64,000 nt of DNA, taken from contig CALBEY010000049.1 of the NCBI GenBank assembly GCA_937888805.1, positions 16,207 through 80,206 of the forward strand. Reading direction: 5' to 3'. The notes below the pieces were generated by a model. The model was not told the origin of the DNA. It ran no database searches and saw nothing but the letters and a program-made list of their open reading frames with translations. The stretch comes from an uncultured Burkholderiaceae bacterium (GTDB lineage Bacteria > Pseudomonadota > Gammaproteobacteria > Burkholderiales > Burkholderiaceae_B). Shown piece by piece: positions 8,165 through 17,624 of this stretch (the first letter of the stretch is position 1; every line of letters begins with the position of its first letter). The position numbers were made by a program, and so were the translations under genes.

Positions 8165-8755
8165 ATGAAGCAACGTCCAGATACAAATTCTCCAGCAGCG
8201 GTTGCCTCAGCGGTGCGTTCCGAAATGAGAATGGTGTGGGTCGATATGGAGATGACGGGCCTTGATCCGGAGAAAGAACGCATCATCGAAATCGCTGCCG
8301 TTGTGACTGAGCCCGATCTAACGATTGTGGCTGAGGCGCCGGTTTTGGTGATTCATCAGTCAGATGAGTTGTTGAACGCCATGGACAAATGGAACCAGTC
8401 GACCCATAGCAAAAGCGGTTTGATCGAAAAAGTCAAAGCGTCAACCCTTGGCGAGGTCCAAGCCCAAGCCGAATTGATCGGGTTTTTGTCTCAGCACGTC
8501 CCGCCCGGTAAGTCGCCACTTTGTGGCAACACGGTCAGTCAAGATCGTCGATTTATGTTTAAGTACATGCCAGAGCTAGAGGCATTTTTTCACTACCGTA
8601 CGATTGATGTCAGCACCATCAAGGAGTTGGCAAGGCGTTGGCAGCCCGCACTGCTCAAAGGGTTTGAAAAACACAGCAAGCACGAGGCTTTGGCTGACAT
8701 CCACGAGTCGATCAACGAGTTGCGCTATTACCGCGAACACTTTATCAAGGTTTAA
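8165..8755 (+). CDS. orn: Oligoribonuclease
   Basis: DEDDh 3'-5' exoribonuclease that degrades di- to pentanucleotides, including pGpG from c-di-GMP turnover. It has 196 aa, about 15 more than E. coli Orn. Catalytic residues are visible in [10 protein letters not shown] (Asp, Glu), [11 protein letters not shown] (Asp) and [12 protein letters not shown] (His, Asp). The conserved domain begins at MRMVWVDM, so an internal ATG (codon 21) is a possible alternative start. The N-terminal extension is Ala/Pro-rich and probably disordered. It is divergent from the M48 stub/rsgA pair, and its 3' end overlaps the MATE gene by 11 bp. Confidence 0.95.
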   Translation: MKQRPDTNSPAAVASAVRSEMRMVWVDMEMTGLDPEKERIIEIAAVVTEPDLTIVAEAPVLVIHQSDELLNAMDKWNQSTHSKSGLIEKVKASTLGEVQAQAELIGFLSQHVPPGKSPLCGNTVSQDRRFMFKYMPELEAFFHYRTIDVSTIKELARRWQPALLKGFEKHSKHEALADIHESINELRYYREHFIKV

Positions 8756-10190
8756 GGCGGATACGTTGTACCTGTCCTAGCCTGAATTTGGGTTTAAAAC
8801 GCACGATATATTGATACCAACAGAACAACAACAGGGTAGATAAACTTAATCCTACCGCCGCCATCAGCCACATGGTGGCGGCACCTGGCGGCGCATCGAC
8901 CAAAATCACCTGTCGCACAGGTTCCATGAACCCTTGACCAGGACCAAAACCCAAGTACCATCCGCCGCCCAGGCCAACCAAAGACAACGCCAATGTTTGC
9001 ATGACCAAAGGCACCATGGCTATCTTGTGAGCGCGTAATAAATAAACGTTGGCGCAATGCATGGCGTCAATGACGTGAAACCACGGCAAGATGACTAGTA
9101 GTGATAAGGCGATCGTGGCAACAGCTGGATCACTGGTATACACCGACACGATTTCTACCCTAAAGAGAAACAACACCAAAGCCGTGATCATGGCGCCAGT
9201 GAAAGCCACGGTCAGACCCGTCATGCCAGTTCGGTGTGCCAACTCATGATCCTTTGCGCCGAGGGCCTGAGCGACTTGGGATGCGGTCGATAACCCAATG
9301 GCCAGCGGCATCATGAAGCATAAGGCCGCCAAATTAGACATGATCTGGTGGCCGCCGATGATGGTTGTGCCTTCGCGTGCAATAAAAAGTGCCATGAAGG
9401 TAAATGCGGCCACTTCGACCACGTACGAGGCACCCATCGGAATCCCGAGTTTTAGGATTTCGGTGATGCCTTTGCGATCGGGCCGTCGCCACTTCAAATC
9501 AAATTGTCGGTAAAAGGGTTGGCGCATGATCCACCACAGACCAATGCCTAGGCTTAGCCAATACACAATGGTTGAAGCAATACCAGCACCCACTACACCA
9601 AGCTCAGGGGCCCCCAAGTTACCAAAAATAAGCACCCAGTTCAGAAAAGCCTTTACCCCGATGGCAACCAAGTTGATCATCATGATCATTTTGGGACGCG
9701 AAACGGCGTTGGCCATGGCATAGATGGCTCGAAACATGAGCGCAGCAGGCAGTCCAAATGTCAGGGCCATCAAATACCCGCCCAAGCGTTCGCGTACACC
9801 TGGGTCGACGGGCCCTGAAAATGAGAGCCACATGTCCGGAAAGCTCAATACCAGCCCTCCAAAAACGGACAAAATGATGGATACCCAAAGGCCTTGGCTA
9901 AAGGCTTGACCGATTTCACCATACCGCTTCGCACCAAAAGACTGGGCTTGGATGGGTATCAGGGCGTGCATCACGCCCATCAGCCCAATAAATACGGTGA
10001 TGAATACGGCAATTCCTAAAGCCAGCGCGGCCAAGTCTTTCGGGCTAGCGTGTCCTGTCATGGCAGTGTCTAGCACGCCAAAGGCGATGCTGGCCCATTG
10101 ACTGATCAGGATTGGCCAGGACTGTTTGAGGATGCCGCGCAATGGTGATGGGTTTCTGGATATCTGCGCAGGTGCCGACGATGTTGTCAT
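8745..10190 (-). CDS. MATE-family efflux transporter (NorM-like)
   Basis: Multidrug and toxin extrusion carrier, 481 aa, with 12 predicted helices in two repeats. The first helix region reads [27 protein letters not shown] ([13 protein letters not shown] and [13 protein letters not shown] follow), typical of the NorM branch. Substrates are cations or drugs exchanged against Na+ or H+; specificity cannot be predicted. Its ATG overlaps the stop of the upstream glycosyltransferase gene (ATGA), so the two are co-transcribed. Confidence 0.9.
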   Translation of the reverse strand: MTTSSAPAQISRNPSPLRGILKQSWPILISQWASIAFGVLDTAMTGHASPKDLAALALGIAVFITVFIGLMGVMHALIPIQAQSFGAKRYGEIGQAFSQGLWVSIILSVFGGLVLSFPDMWLSFSGPVDPGVRERLGGYLMALTFGLPAALMFRAIYAMANAVSRPKMIMMINLVAIGVKAFLNWVLIFGNLGAPELGVVGAGIASTIVYWLSLGIGLWWIMRQPFYRQFDLKWRRPDRKGITEILKLGIPMGASYVVEVAAFTFMALFIAREGTTIIGGHQIMSNLAALCFMMPLAIGLSTASQVAQALGAKDHELAHRTGMTGLTVAFTGAMITALVLFLFRVEIVSVYTSDPAVATIALSLLVILPWFHVIDAMHCANVYLLRAHKIAMVPLVMQTLALSLVGLGGGWYLGFGPGQGFMEPVRQVILVDAPPGAATMWLMAAVGLSLSTLLLFCWYQYIVRFKPKFRLGQVQRIRLKP

Positions 10191-11986
10191 TGGGCCGGTT
10201 TGACCTCAAGCAGTCGGTAGCGGTCAAAGCGGTCAGCCCCTCTGGATCCTGTCCAAAGGGTTCGGGCGTTGGTGTCAAAGCCAGCGTTTCCGAGCTGTAA
10301 GCGCTCGGCTGTTGTTTGTTGCAGCATCAGCGGGCAGGCCGTGTTTCGTGTTACTTCAATACGATCAAAAACGTAGAGTGACGCCTGAGGCCCTATGGCA
10401 AGGCCAGTGGCCTGAACGCATAGCGGTTGGCCCGCTTCGGTTTGGGCCTGATTGATCACCGATTTGATCTCTGCTGACATGGGCCGGTAACTACGCACAT
10501 AGTCGACCGTCGGCAGCCATAGCAGCACCAATAAGACCCAGGTGCTCGTTAACCCAGCGGCACAAAGTAAGGCCCCTCGCCAAGCCATTTTGGGTTGGCG
10601 TTTCAATCGCCAGAGAATGACCAAAATCCAGGCAATGCTTATGACCAAAGCCATGGCAACAGCACCACCAGCAAATGACCCGTCGTAACCGACGGTTTGT
10701 CGGGCGATATTACGTGCCATGCCCGAGGGCCAGCCTGTTTGTTGCGCGATCCAACCGAGCCAAACCAGCAGGCCCGAGACAGAAAAGCACATCAGTGCAA
10801 ACCAATCGACTGCATTGACGGCGCCGCGGCGAAGCGTTGGCACTGAAAACGCTGCCAACATGGCGCAAGGCACTGCCAATGGCAAGTAAGCCAGTTCGCC
10901 GGCTCTGGGTGTCAAGGCGATGTTCATCAGTTGAGCGAGAAAAAAGGCCGTTGGGATCCAAACATGTGGTGATTTAAAGTGTCGCCGCCAATGCCAAATC
11001 GCGATCAAAGCGAGCGGCCATGTTGGCCACAAAAACCAGGGCAGGTCTCTTAGGGTTTTGATGTATCCATCAAGAAAGCGCCAACCAAATTGGGGTTGAT
11101 TCCAAAACCACCACTCGCGTGCCCAGACGGGATTGATGTGCTGGACCGCTTGGAACCAAAGCCAGGTTAAAAGTAAAGCCAGTCCCACACCACAAATCGT
11201 CCATATGCGATGTCGCAACGAAATGCTAGGACTGGCTACCACCAAAAGTGAGCCCACAAGAAGGGGTAAACCGCCCGTGCTACCATTTGAAAGAAAGCCG
11301 CCGCCAACCGCAAAGCAAAGAAGGCTTGCACCTTGAAAAGGCTTATCGGTGAGGCGTATGGCCCCTAGCAAAGCGATGGCTTGACATGCGAGTAACACCG
11401 GTGCTTGTGACGTTTCGTGGGTGCGCAGAAGAATGCCAACCGTCGCAATTAAAAAAAGCACGCTGATATCAGCCAGCAAGCGACCGTATTGGGCTTCTTT
11501 GGGCTCGCCCCCGAAAGGTAGTGCCAGCGGCTGCGCTTCAGATCGGCGACCCGCCAGATAAGTGCCATACCAAATGGCGGCTAGCGCGATTAACAGCCAA
11601 GTGAGTGTGACCAGTCGTGCGGCCACAATTTCGTTCATGATGGGACTGAAAATAGTCACAAAAAAGGCACCAGCCCACATAGGCAACGGACCTAATTCAG
11701 GCACGGGCATTTGTCCAATGTGCGGGAATAGCCATGTCCAGCCGCCGAGGTCTGCGGCTGTCACCATTGAAGCCAAGACGACCACGTCTTCTGTCTTCCA
11801 AGGGTCGCGAGCAAAAAGGCCAAGCAGCGCATACAGTAAAACGACACCGACCAAGGCCAGCGTCGGAAGACGCGAGGTGGCGAGGGCTGTCAGTCTGGCT
11901 GGTGTTGGCGGATTGGGTTGCACGACTTCGCTTGGTATTGGCGCATTATGTTGACATTTGATTTTACGCGTTCGGGCAGATGACAA
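10187..11986 (-). CDS. GT-C fold membrane glycosyltransferase (ArnT/PMT-like, family 39)
   Basis: 599-aa polytopic protein with about 12 hydrophobic segments. It resembles lipid-carrier-dependent glycosyltransferases such as ArnT, which adds aminoarabinose to lipid A. The first periplasmic loop carries the characteristic acidic/aromatic motif ARDPWKTEDVV. Later there is a long loop with WAREWWFWNQPQFGWRFLDG and a soluble C-terminal part. The sugar donor and acceptor cannot be deduced. The frame opens with a TTG at 11986 without a visible Shine-Dalgarno, and the true start may be a later GTG or TTG before the first helix. It is followed by the MATE gene with a 4-bp overlap. Confidence 0.72.
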   Translation of the reverse strand: MSSARTRKIKCQHNAPIPSEVVQPNPPTPARLTALATSRLPTLALVGVVLLYALLGLFARDPWKTEDVVVLASMVTAADLGGWTWLFPHIGQMPVPELGPLPMWAGAFFVTIFSPIMNEIVAARLVTLTWLLIALAAIWYGTYLAGRRSEAQPLALPFGGEPKEAQYGRLLADISVLFLIATVGILLRTHETSQAPVLLACQAIALLGAIRLTDKPFQGASLLCFAVGGGFLSNGSTGGLPLLVGSLLVVASPSISLRHRIWTICGVGLALLLTWLWFQAVQHINPVWAREWWFWNQPQFGWRFLDGYIKTLRDLPWFLWPTWPLALIAIWHWRRHFKSPHVWIPTAFFLAQLMNIALTPRAGELAYLPLAVPCAMLAAFSVPTLRRGAVNAVDWFALMCFSVSGLLVWLGWIAQQTGWPSGMARNIARQTVGYDGSFAGGAVAMALVISIAWILVILWRLKRQPKMAWRGALLCAAGLTSTWVLLVLLWLPTVDYVRSYRPMSAEIKSVINQAQTEAGQPLCVQATGLAIGPQASLYVFDRIEVTRNTACPLMLQQTTAERLQLGNAGFDTNARTLWTGSRGADRFDRYRLLEVKPAQ

Positions 11987-12033
11987 GGGTCTGAGCAGTG
12001 TTACCTGTGCGGGTCACGTTAATCATATTGACA

Positions 12034-12065
12034 AACAAAAAAACGGGCAACCAATGGGTTGCCCG
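12034..12065 (-). terminator. Rho-independent terminator of rpmE2
   Basis: On the minus strand a 9-bp stem (CGGGCAACC / GGTTGCCCG, 12044-12065) with an AATG-type loop is followed by a T-rich run. It lies about 25 bp after the rpmE2 stop. Confidence 0.87.
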
Positions 12066-12088
12066 CCTGAAACGACTGAACACTGCAA

Positions 12089-12361
12089 TTACTCGGCCGC
12101 AGGCTTACCCCGTGTGCCGGATGTGCGGGCAAAGCGCTGACGAAACTTTTCGACGCGGCCTGTCTCAACGATACGTGTTTGTGCGCCGGTAAAGAAGGGG
12201 TGCGACTCAGAAGTCACATCACACTTAAATAAAGGGTAGCTGACGCCGTCGATCTCGGTTTTGTCACGGCTCGACAAAGTCGATCGGGTGATAAATGTGT
12301 TACCGGTTTGTTGGTCAAGAAACACAACATCACGGTATTCGGGGTGAATGCCTTCTTTCAT
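12089..12361 (-). CDS. rpmE2: 50S ribosomal protein bL31, type B (no zinc ribbon)
   Basis: 90-aa bL31 of the C-minus type: MKEGIHPEYRDVVFLDQQTG, ITRSTLSS, YPLFKCDVTSESHPFFTG. The CxxC zinc ligands of type A are absent; a single Cys remains. The C-terminal extension (VEKFRQRFARTSGTRGKPAAE region) is basic. The reading frame is open further upstream to 12511, but the conserved protein begins at the ATG at 12361, with AGGA eight bases before it. In many bacteria type B bL31 is Zur-repressed; I could not find a proper Zur box here. Only one L31 gene is visible in the window, and it has its own terminator. Confidence 0.95.
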   Translation of the reverse strand: MKEGIHPEYRDVVFLDQQTGNTFITRSTLSSRDKTEIDGVSYPLFKCDVTSESHPFFTGAQTRIVETGRVEKFRQRFARTSGTRGKPAAE

Positions 12362-12456
12362 GGTCTGTCCTTTTAGTCCTACTCCCAAGCCCGCTAATTT
12401 GCGTTCAGGATCAAGTAGGGGCTGAATAGCCGGAATCCGGCAGCTTTTTAACTGTT

Positions 12457-12478
12457 TACAAAATGTTTGTATCATTTC
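12457..12478 (-). promoter_or_regulatory. Nested inverted repeats upstream of rpmE2
   Basis: TACAAA-ATG-TTTGTA (12457-12471) is a perfect dyad. It overlaps a second one, which on the minus strand reads AAATG-ATACAAA-CATTT. It lies about 100 bp upstream of the rpmE2 start, in a position suited to an operator. The spacing differs from the known Zur consensus (AAATG-N11-CATTT), so the regulator is unknown. Confidence 0.3.
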
Positions 12479-12660
12479 AGCCGTTCGTCTTTTTTGACTT
12501 TGCCGAATCAATGGCTTTGGATTGCGTCAATCCATGACTTACCAAAGACGTTGCGGTAGAAACGTAGCCTGTGATTGTAGGGTGAAAGCCGACCAAAGGC
12601 AAACGCCTGTCTGCTAATGTGTGGTTCAAAATAGCATGTAAGCCAAGAGATGCGAGAAAA

Positions 12661-13422
12661 ATGAAGAAATCGTCAGCCACAAAGGCACAAGAATTGGACA
12701 TTCCTGCGGTGTCTGAGCATGATGGCGTGCGCTACCTACACTTTGATTCGCCTTGGGTGCAGGGGGCTATGAATATTGATAAACCCGTTGCACTGACGTT
12801 GTCATATACCCAGCAAATGATGGCCTGGTTGCTCTTTTTAGAGCCTGCGCGTGATCGGTCAATCGGCCAATTGGGCTTGGGTGCTGGGTCTTTGACGCGA
12901 TTTTGCAACAAACATTTACCCAACCCCCAGGTTGTTATTGAGCGTAACCGAGCTGTAATTGCGCTTTGTCAGCACTATTTCAAATTGCCCACAAATCAGC
13001 GGTTACATGTCGTGCAAGCGGATGCCCAAGCCTGGGTGGGTAACCCCGAAAACCGTGCAAGCATGGCCGTTCTGATGGTTGATCTGTACGACACCCAAGC
13101 CCAGGGCCCAGTGTGTGGCTCTTTGTCGTTTTACCAAAACTGCGAAAGAGTCCTCGAACCGCCAGGCATACTCAGCGTCAATTTGTTCGGTCACCACAAA
13201 AGCTTTGCTGATAATTTAATGCGTTTAAGGGCGGCATTCGGCGAACGCTTGGTGGTTTTGCCGCCTCTGCCGGAAGGCAATCAAATTGTGTTGGCATTTA
13301 AGGGGCCGATGGCACGTTTTACCCGTCTTGACCTTTTTGAACGGGCTGACTGGCTAGAAGATCATTTCCAGTTGCCCGCACGCCGGTGGGTCCGTGCAAT
13401 GGGTAAGATGGTATCGATTTAA
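12661..13422 (+). CDS. SpeE-like SAM-fold protein (putative spermidine synthase family)
   Basis: 253-aa Rossmann-fold protein resembling the polyamine synthase family. It has a glycine-rich nucleotide motif (GQLGLGAGSLTRFC), an acidic residue at the end of the next strand (VVIERNRAVI) and the VDLYDTQAQGP block that corresponds to the active-site loop. The N-terminal beta-barrel domain of true spermidine synthases is short or missing. Many Burkholderiales have such proteins annotated spermidine synthase without proof, so the reaction is uncertain. The ATG at 12661 is preferred over the in-frame start at 12619 because the upstream 14 residues do not look like coding sequence. Confidence 0.68.
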   Translation: MKKSSATKAQELDIPAVSEHDGVRYLHFDSPWVQGAMNIDKPVALTLSYTQQMMAWLLFLEPARDRSIGQLGLGAGSLTRFCNKHLPNPQVVIERNRAVIALCQHYFKLPTNQRLHVVQADAQAWVGNPENRASMAVLMVDLYDTQAQGPVCGSLSFYQNCERVLEPPGILSVNLFGHHKSFADNLMRLRAAFGERLVVLPPLPEGNQIVLAFKGPMARFTRLDLFERADWLEDHFQLPARRWVRAMGKMVSI

Positions 13423-13460
13423 TTGGCATTGTCCTTTTTTAGCTTGGGGAAAACAGATAA

Positions 13461-14996
13461 ATGGCAAACCTTTACACCGTGTTAAGCGAGCGTTTTTTAG
13501 TCAATCCTTCGCGTATTGCACTGAAAACCCCTGATAACACCTGGACGTATCAACAACTACATGATTTGGTTGGCAAGATGGCCAATTGGTTAGACGCACT
13601 GGCGCTAACGCCGGGCGCAAGAGTGGCAGCTCAAGTTGAAAAAACACCTCAAGCCTTGGCGCTTTACCTGGCAACGGTGCGGTCCGGGTTTGTTTACCTG
13701 CCCCTAAATACCGCTTATCGGGAATCAGAGATCGCTTACTTTTTGGATAATGCCAAGCCAGCTGTCTTTGTCTGCGATACGAATCATTTGGTTTGGGCTC
13801 AACCGCTCAGCACCCAATCTGGTGTGGCCCACACGCTGACATTAGACGCCAACGGGCAAGGCAGCCTGATGAGGGATATCGAATCATTTGAATCGGATTA
13901 TTCGGATGCCAACAGTCTAGATGACGATTTGGCGGCGATTCTTTACACCTCAGGCACGACTGGGCGCAGTAAAGGGGCCATGCTCACGCATCGAAATCTG
14001 CTCTCCAATACTCAAACGCTGAATGGCTATTGGGGCTGGCATTCGGATGACGTGCTCCTTCACATGTTGCCCATTTTTCATATTCACGGTCTTTTTGTTG
14101 CCTGTCACGGGGCCTTGTATGCCGGCGCCCAAATGGTCTGGTTACCAAAACTCGATGTCAATGCAGCGCTGAAGTATTTGCCAGATTGCACCATCATGAT
14201 GGGTGTCCCGACATATTATGTGCGGCTTTTGGCTGAAAGGGCGTTTGATCGCTCCCTGACGCAAAAGATGCGCCTCTTCGTATCAGGTTCCGCGCCACTA
14301 TTGATTGACACCTTCCAAGAATTTGAGCAACGCATGGGGCAGGCCATATTAGAACGCTATGGCATGAGTGAAACGGGCATGTTGACCTCTAACCCCTACC
14401 AAACCGAAAATGAGCAGCGTATTGGCTCAACCGTGGGCCGACCGTTGCCCGGGATCGAGGTTCGAGTTGTTGATGACAATCAAAACACTTGCGCTCCCGA
14501 TGTGGTGGGACATATTCAAGTCAAGGGCCCGAACGTCTTTTTGGGTTATTGGGAAATGCCTGAAAAAACACGCGAAGAATTCACCGCTGATGGCTGGTTC
14601 AAAACCGGTGATTTGGGACGCTGGGGCGGTAAAACAGCCCAAGGCCAAGCCATACCGGTACATTATCTTTCTATTGTCGGGCGCAGCAAAGACTTAATTA
14701 TTTCAGGAGGCTTTAACGTCTACCCGAAAGAAATTGAAACGATCATCGACGACATGGCAGGTGTGTTGGAATCCGCGGTTATTGGTTTACCGCATGCTGA
14801 TTTTGGTGAGGCCGTGGTTGCTGTGGTGGTTGCTAAGCCGGGTGCAGGGATCGATACCGAACAATTGCGAGAACAACTCAAACGGGCCCTGGCCAATTAC
14901 AAAATTCCGAAAGAAATTCACTTGGTAGAAGAACTGCCGCGCAACGCCATGGGTAAAGTGCAAAAGAACCTTTTGCGAGAGCAGTTTAGCCACTGA
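13461..14996 (+). CDS. matB: Malonyl-CoA synthetase-like acyl-CoA ligase
   Basis: Adenylate-forming ligase of 511 aa that activates a carboxylate via acyl-AMP to acyl-CoA. The P-loop YTSGTTGRSKGAMLTHRNL, the adenylation motif ERYGMSETGM, the hinge GRSKDLIISGGFNVYPKEIE and the C-terminal catalytic Lys (RNAMGKVQKN) are all present. Overall pattern (TPGARVAAQVEKT, FVYLPLNTAYRESEI, HIHGLFVACHGAL) is that of malonyl-CoA/methylmalonyl-CoA ligases. No malonate transporter or malonyl-CoA decarboxylase gene lies beside it, so the substrate assignment rests on family resemblance. It starts 38 bp after the SpeE-like gene and may share its transcript. Confidence 0.8.
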   Translation: MANLYTVLSERFLVNPSRIALKTPDNTWTYQQLHDLVGKMANWLDALALTPGARVAAQVEKTPQALALYLATVRSGFVYLPLNTAYRESEIAYFLDNAKPAVFVCDTNHLVWAQPLSTQSGVAHTLTLDANGQGSLMRDIESFESDYSDANSLDDDLAAILYTSGTTGRSKGAMLTHRNLLSNTQTLNGYWGWHSDDVLLHMLPIFHIHGLFVACHGALYAGAQMVWLPKLDVNAALKYLPDCTIMMGVPTYYVRLLAERAFDRSLTQKMRLFVSGSAPLLIDTFQEFEQRMGQAILERYGMSETGMLTSNPYQTENEQRIGSTVGRPLPGIEVRVVDDNQNTCAPDVVGHIQVKGPNVFLGYWEMPEKTREEFTADGWFKTGDLGRWGGKTAQGQAIPVHYLSIVGRSKDLIISGGFNVYPKEIETIIDDMAGVLESAVIGLPHADFGEAVVAVVVAKPGAGIDTEQLREQLKRALANYKIPKEIHLVEELPRNAMGKVQKNLLREQFSH

Positions 14997-15033
14997 CCGT
15001 GGTACATTTGTGAGCTAATCGTTGAGTAAGTTC

Positions 15034-15630
15034 ATGCGCAAAATATTGCAAAATTTCTGTCTGTTACCACTGCTAGCGATCCTCATCGGGTGCGCCTCAG
15101 GACCGAGTATCCGCAGCGATATCGACCCGCAAGCAGATTTTGCCCAATATCGGTCATTTGCCTTTTCCAACCCTTTGGGAACCGATAAGGCCGGATACAC
15201 AACCATCCTTACCGATCGCTTAAAAGCCGCGACACGTTTGCAAATGGAGCAGCGCGGTTACGTGTATGACGAGCAGGCACCCAACTTGTTGGTGAATTTT
15301 TTGACCCAAGTTAGCAATAAATCAGAATACATACCGCCGCCGCCAATGCCTTGGGGTGCCAATTTCTATGGCTACCGAATGGGGATTTATGGCCCGTGGG
15401 CGGGTTATCAGTTTCCACCAGAGGTTATTCAATACACACAGGGCGTTTTGAATATTGATTTGATTGATGCCAATAAAAAACAGATGGTTTGGGAAGGTGT
15501 CGCAACCATGGTTATCAATGACATTAACCAAGCTTCAAGTGAAGCCTTTATTGTGCCGTTAGTCGCTGATATTTTTAAGCGATACCCCTTTGTGGCGGGT
15601 TCAAAAGTGCATCAACAGTCCAAGCAGTAA
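15034..15630 (+). CDS. DUF4136 lipoprotein
   Basis: 198-aa lipoprotein. The signal peptide ends in the lipobox LIGC, so the mature protein starts with Cys followed by ASGPSI and is probably at the outer membrane. The DUF4136 domain is recognised by the opening IDPQADFAQYRSFAF and the pattern LVNFLTQV. A Pro/Gly/Tyr-rich segment lies in the middle (IPPPPMPWGANFYGYRMGIY), followed by the conserved GVLNIDLIDANKKQMVWEG. An in-frame TTG exists at 15022, but the ATG at 15034 gives a normal signal peptide. Function of the family is unknown. Confidence 0.88.
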   Translation: MRKILQNFCLLPLLAILIGCASGPSIRSDIDPQADFAQYRSFAFSNPLGTDKAGYTTILTDRLKAATRLQMEQRGYVYDEQAPNLLVNFLTQVSNKSEYIPPPPMPWGANFYGYRMGIYGPWAGYQFPPEVIQYTQGVLNIDLIDANKKQMVWEGVATMVINDINQASSEAFIVPLVADIFKRYPFVAGSKVHQQSKQ

Positions 15631-15765
15631 AAGCCGATTTCGGTTCATCGAGGTTCCTTGATACGTTGTTAAGCACGCTCGGTTTTGCAAAGTCAGTCGG
15701 TGCCTGGAGTCAGACGGCTCCCAGTGCAAATTAATCGCTGTTTTTAATAGGTTTTTTGGCTCACC

Positions 15766-16536
15766 ATGATTGAACTAGGCGTAAATATTGACCATGTGGC
15801 AACGCTGCGGCAGCAGCGCCATGTCAGCTATCCGGATCCGATTGAGGCGGCTGTCAGGGCTGAGCAGGCAGGTGCTGACTTAATTACCCTGCATTTGCGC
15901 GAGGACCGGCGACATATCCAAGATGCGGATGTCTACGCCATGCGGCCTCGCTTGTTGACCCGAATGAATTTGGAGTGTGCGGTCACCGATGAAATGTTGG
16001 CGATTGCACTAGACGTCAAACCTGATGATGTTTGCTTGGTTCCAGAAAAAAGGACGGAACTGACCACCGAAGGTGGTTTAGATGTTGTCAAGGGTTTCAA
16101 AGCAGTCCATGCCGCAGTCTCGTTGTTACAAGACGCGGGCATTCGCGTGTCGCTTTTCATCGATCCAGATGCGGCTCAAATCAAGGCCTCGGTTGATACA
16201 GGCGCGCGGATTATTGAATTACACACCGGCGCTTATGCAGAGGCCCGCGATGTGCCAACCTTAGCCAAAGAAATCGATCGACTCAAAGCCTCGATCGCGC
16301 TTGCTGTCGCCGCGGGTTGCCGCGTCAACGCGGGCCACGGCTTGCATTACGAAAACGTGGCGCCGATTGCTGCGCTAGCGGGCATTGCAGAGCTCAATAT
16401 TGGTCATGCCATCGTGGCGCGCGCAGTGTTCGATGGCTGGGAAAAAGCCGTTCGGGACATGAAAGCGGCGATCGTACAAGCAGCGTTGGCGGGCCAACGC
16501 GGACAAGCCATTGATCTGGAAGGTTGTTTCGTATGA
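15766..16536 (+). CDS. pdxJ: Pyridoxine 5'-phosphate synthase
   Basis: Closes the pyridine ring of vitamin B6 from 1-deoxyxylulose 5-phosphate and aminoacetone phosphate. The 256-aa TIM-barrel has [15 protein letters not shown], the active-site [26 protein letters not shown] and [10 protein letters not shown]. The stop overlaps the nagZ start (ATGA). Alcaligenaceae and other Burkholderiales usually have acpS between pdxJ and nagZ; that gene is absent here. Confidence 0.97.
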   Translation: MIELGVNIDHVATLRQQRHVSYPDPIEAAVRAEQAGADLITLHLREDRRHIQDADVYAMRPRLLTRMNLECAVTDEMLAIALDVKPDDVCLVPEKRTELTTEGGLDVVKGFKAVHAAVSLLQDAGIRVSLFIDPDAAQIKASVDTGARIIELHTGAYAEARDVPTLAKEIDRLKASIALAVAAGCRVNAGHGLHYENVAPIAALAGIAELNIGHAIVARAVFDGWEKAVRDMKAAIVQAALAGQRGQAIDLEGCFV

Positions 16537-17624
16537 GTAAAAAATCGAAAATCAATTCGTCGTCGGCCATACAGAAAAAAACACTAAAGTCACGTCGCGG
16601 CCCGGTCATGGTTGATGTTCAGGGCGTGGTGCTGTCGGGCGAAGACCGTGATCGGTTGATGCACCCACTCGTGGGTGGAATCATTTTGTTTGCCAGAAAC
16701 TTTGAAAGCCGAGAGCAGCTGACCAAGTTAACGAGACAAATCCATCGGTTAAAGCGGCCCCGTTTGCTGATTGCCGTCGACCACGAGGGTGGGCGAGTGC
16801 AGCGCTTCCGTAGCGACGGCTTTACGCAACTGCCTGCCATGGCCGAACTCGGCCAGTTGTGGATGAAAGAGCCTTTGCGGGCGATGTCTATCGCCACAAG
16901 TGCCGGCTTGGTGCTGGCCGGAGAGCTTCGGGCTTGCGGGGTTGATCTCAGCTTCACGCCAGTTCTAGACTTGGACTACGGCGTGAGCGAGGTTATCGGT
17001 GATCGGGCTTTTCACCGTGATCCGCGTGTGGTGGCGATGTTGGCGCGCGCGCTAGTGCAGGGTATGTCGATGATGGGGATGGGCGCGTGTGGCAAGCATT
17101 TTCCGGGTCACGGTGCCGTGACGCAAGATTCGCACCACGACATTCCCACTGACCCTCGAACGTTGACGCGCATTCTAAAAGAGGACGCAGCCCCTTACAT
17201 GTGGTTAGGCAACATGGTGATTCCGTCAGTCATGCCGGCGCATGTGATTTATCCCAAAGTGGACGATCAGCCAGCTGGTTTTTCTCGGCGCTGGGTTCAG
17301 GAGATTTTGCGCCAGCGTTTGGGCTATGACGGAGTGGTGTTTTCTGATGACCTGACCATGGAAGGCGCTCGCGTGGCGGGGGATATTACGGCGCGCGCGC
17401 AGGCCGCACTCGGTGCGGGTTGTGACATGGTCCTTGTTTGCAATCGCCCAGACTTGGCTGACGATTTATTGCACCGGTTGATCCACGAAAGCACGGTTGA
17501 GTCTGTGTCGAGGATTGAGCGATTGATGCCCAAAGTAAAGGCCATGCGCTGGAATGTTTTAATGGATTCACCAACCTATCAACAGGCACTATCCGCTCTG
17601 AAGACATTGGATGAGCGAGTCTGA
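16533..17624 (+). CDS. nagZ: Beta-N-acetylhexosaminidase (peptidoglycan recycling)
   Basis: Cytoplasmic family 3 glycosidase, 363 aa, that removes GlcNAc from anhydro-muropeptides. The KHFPGHG motif (188-194) and its DSHHD acid/base loop (199-203) are present, and the nucleophile is Asp272 in [12 protein letters not shown]. The first 22 residues ([20 protein letters not shown]) are Lys/Ser-rich and absent from typical NagZ, which starts near GPVMVDVQG. They may be an evolved leader created when the intervening gene was lost. The ATG at 16533 overlaps the pdxJ stop and is preferred to the ATG at 16524 inside pdxJ. The 3' end overlaps uvrC by 14 bp. Confidence 0.94.
   Translation: MSKKSKINSSSAIQKKTLKSRRGPVMVDVQGVVLSGEDRDRLMHPLVGGIILFARNFESREQLTKLTRQIHRLKRPRLLIAVDHEGGRVQRFRSDGFTQLPAMAELGQLWMKEPLRAMSIATSAGLVLAGELRACGVDLSFTPVLDLDYGVSEVIGDRAFHRDPRVVAMLARALVQGMSMMGMGACGKHFPGHGAVTQDSHHDIPTDPRTLTRILKEDAAPYMWLGNMVIPSVMPAHVIYPKVDDQPAGFSRRWVQEILRQRLGYDGVVFSDDLTMEGARVAGDITARAQAALGAGCDMVLVCNRPDLADDLLHRLIHESTVESVSRIERLMPKVKAMRWNVLMDSPTYQQALSALKTLDERV

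Noticed and set aside
12457..12480. Zur operator upstream of rpmE2
   Set aside because: Half-sites are 7 bp apart instead of 11 and the central bases do not fit the consensus; listed only as an unassigned dyad.
12089..12511. A 140-codon reading of rpmE2 starting at 12511
   Set aside because: The first 50 codons are not bL31-like and lie across operator-like dyads; the ATG at 12361 has a ribosome-binding site and the conserved start.
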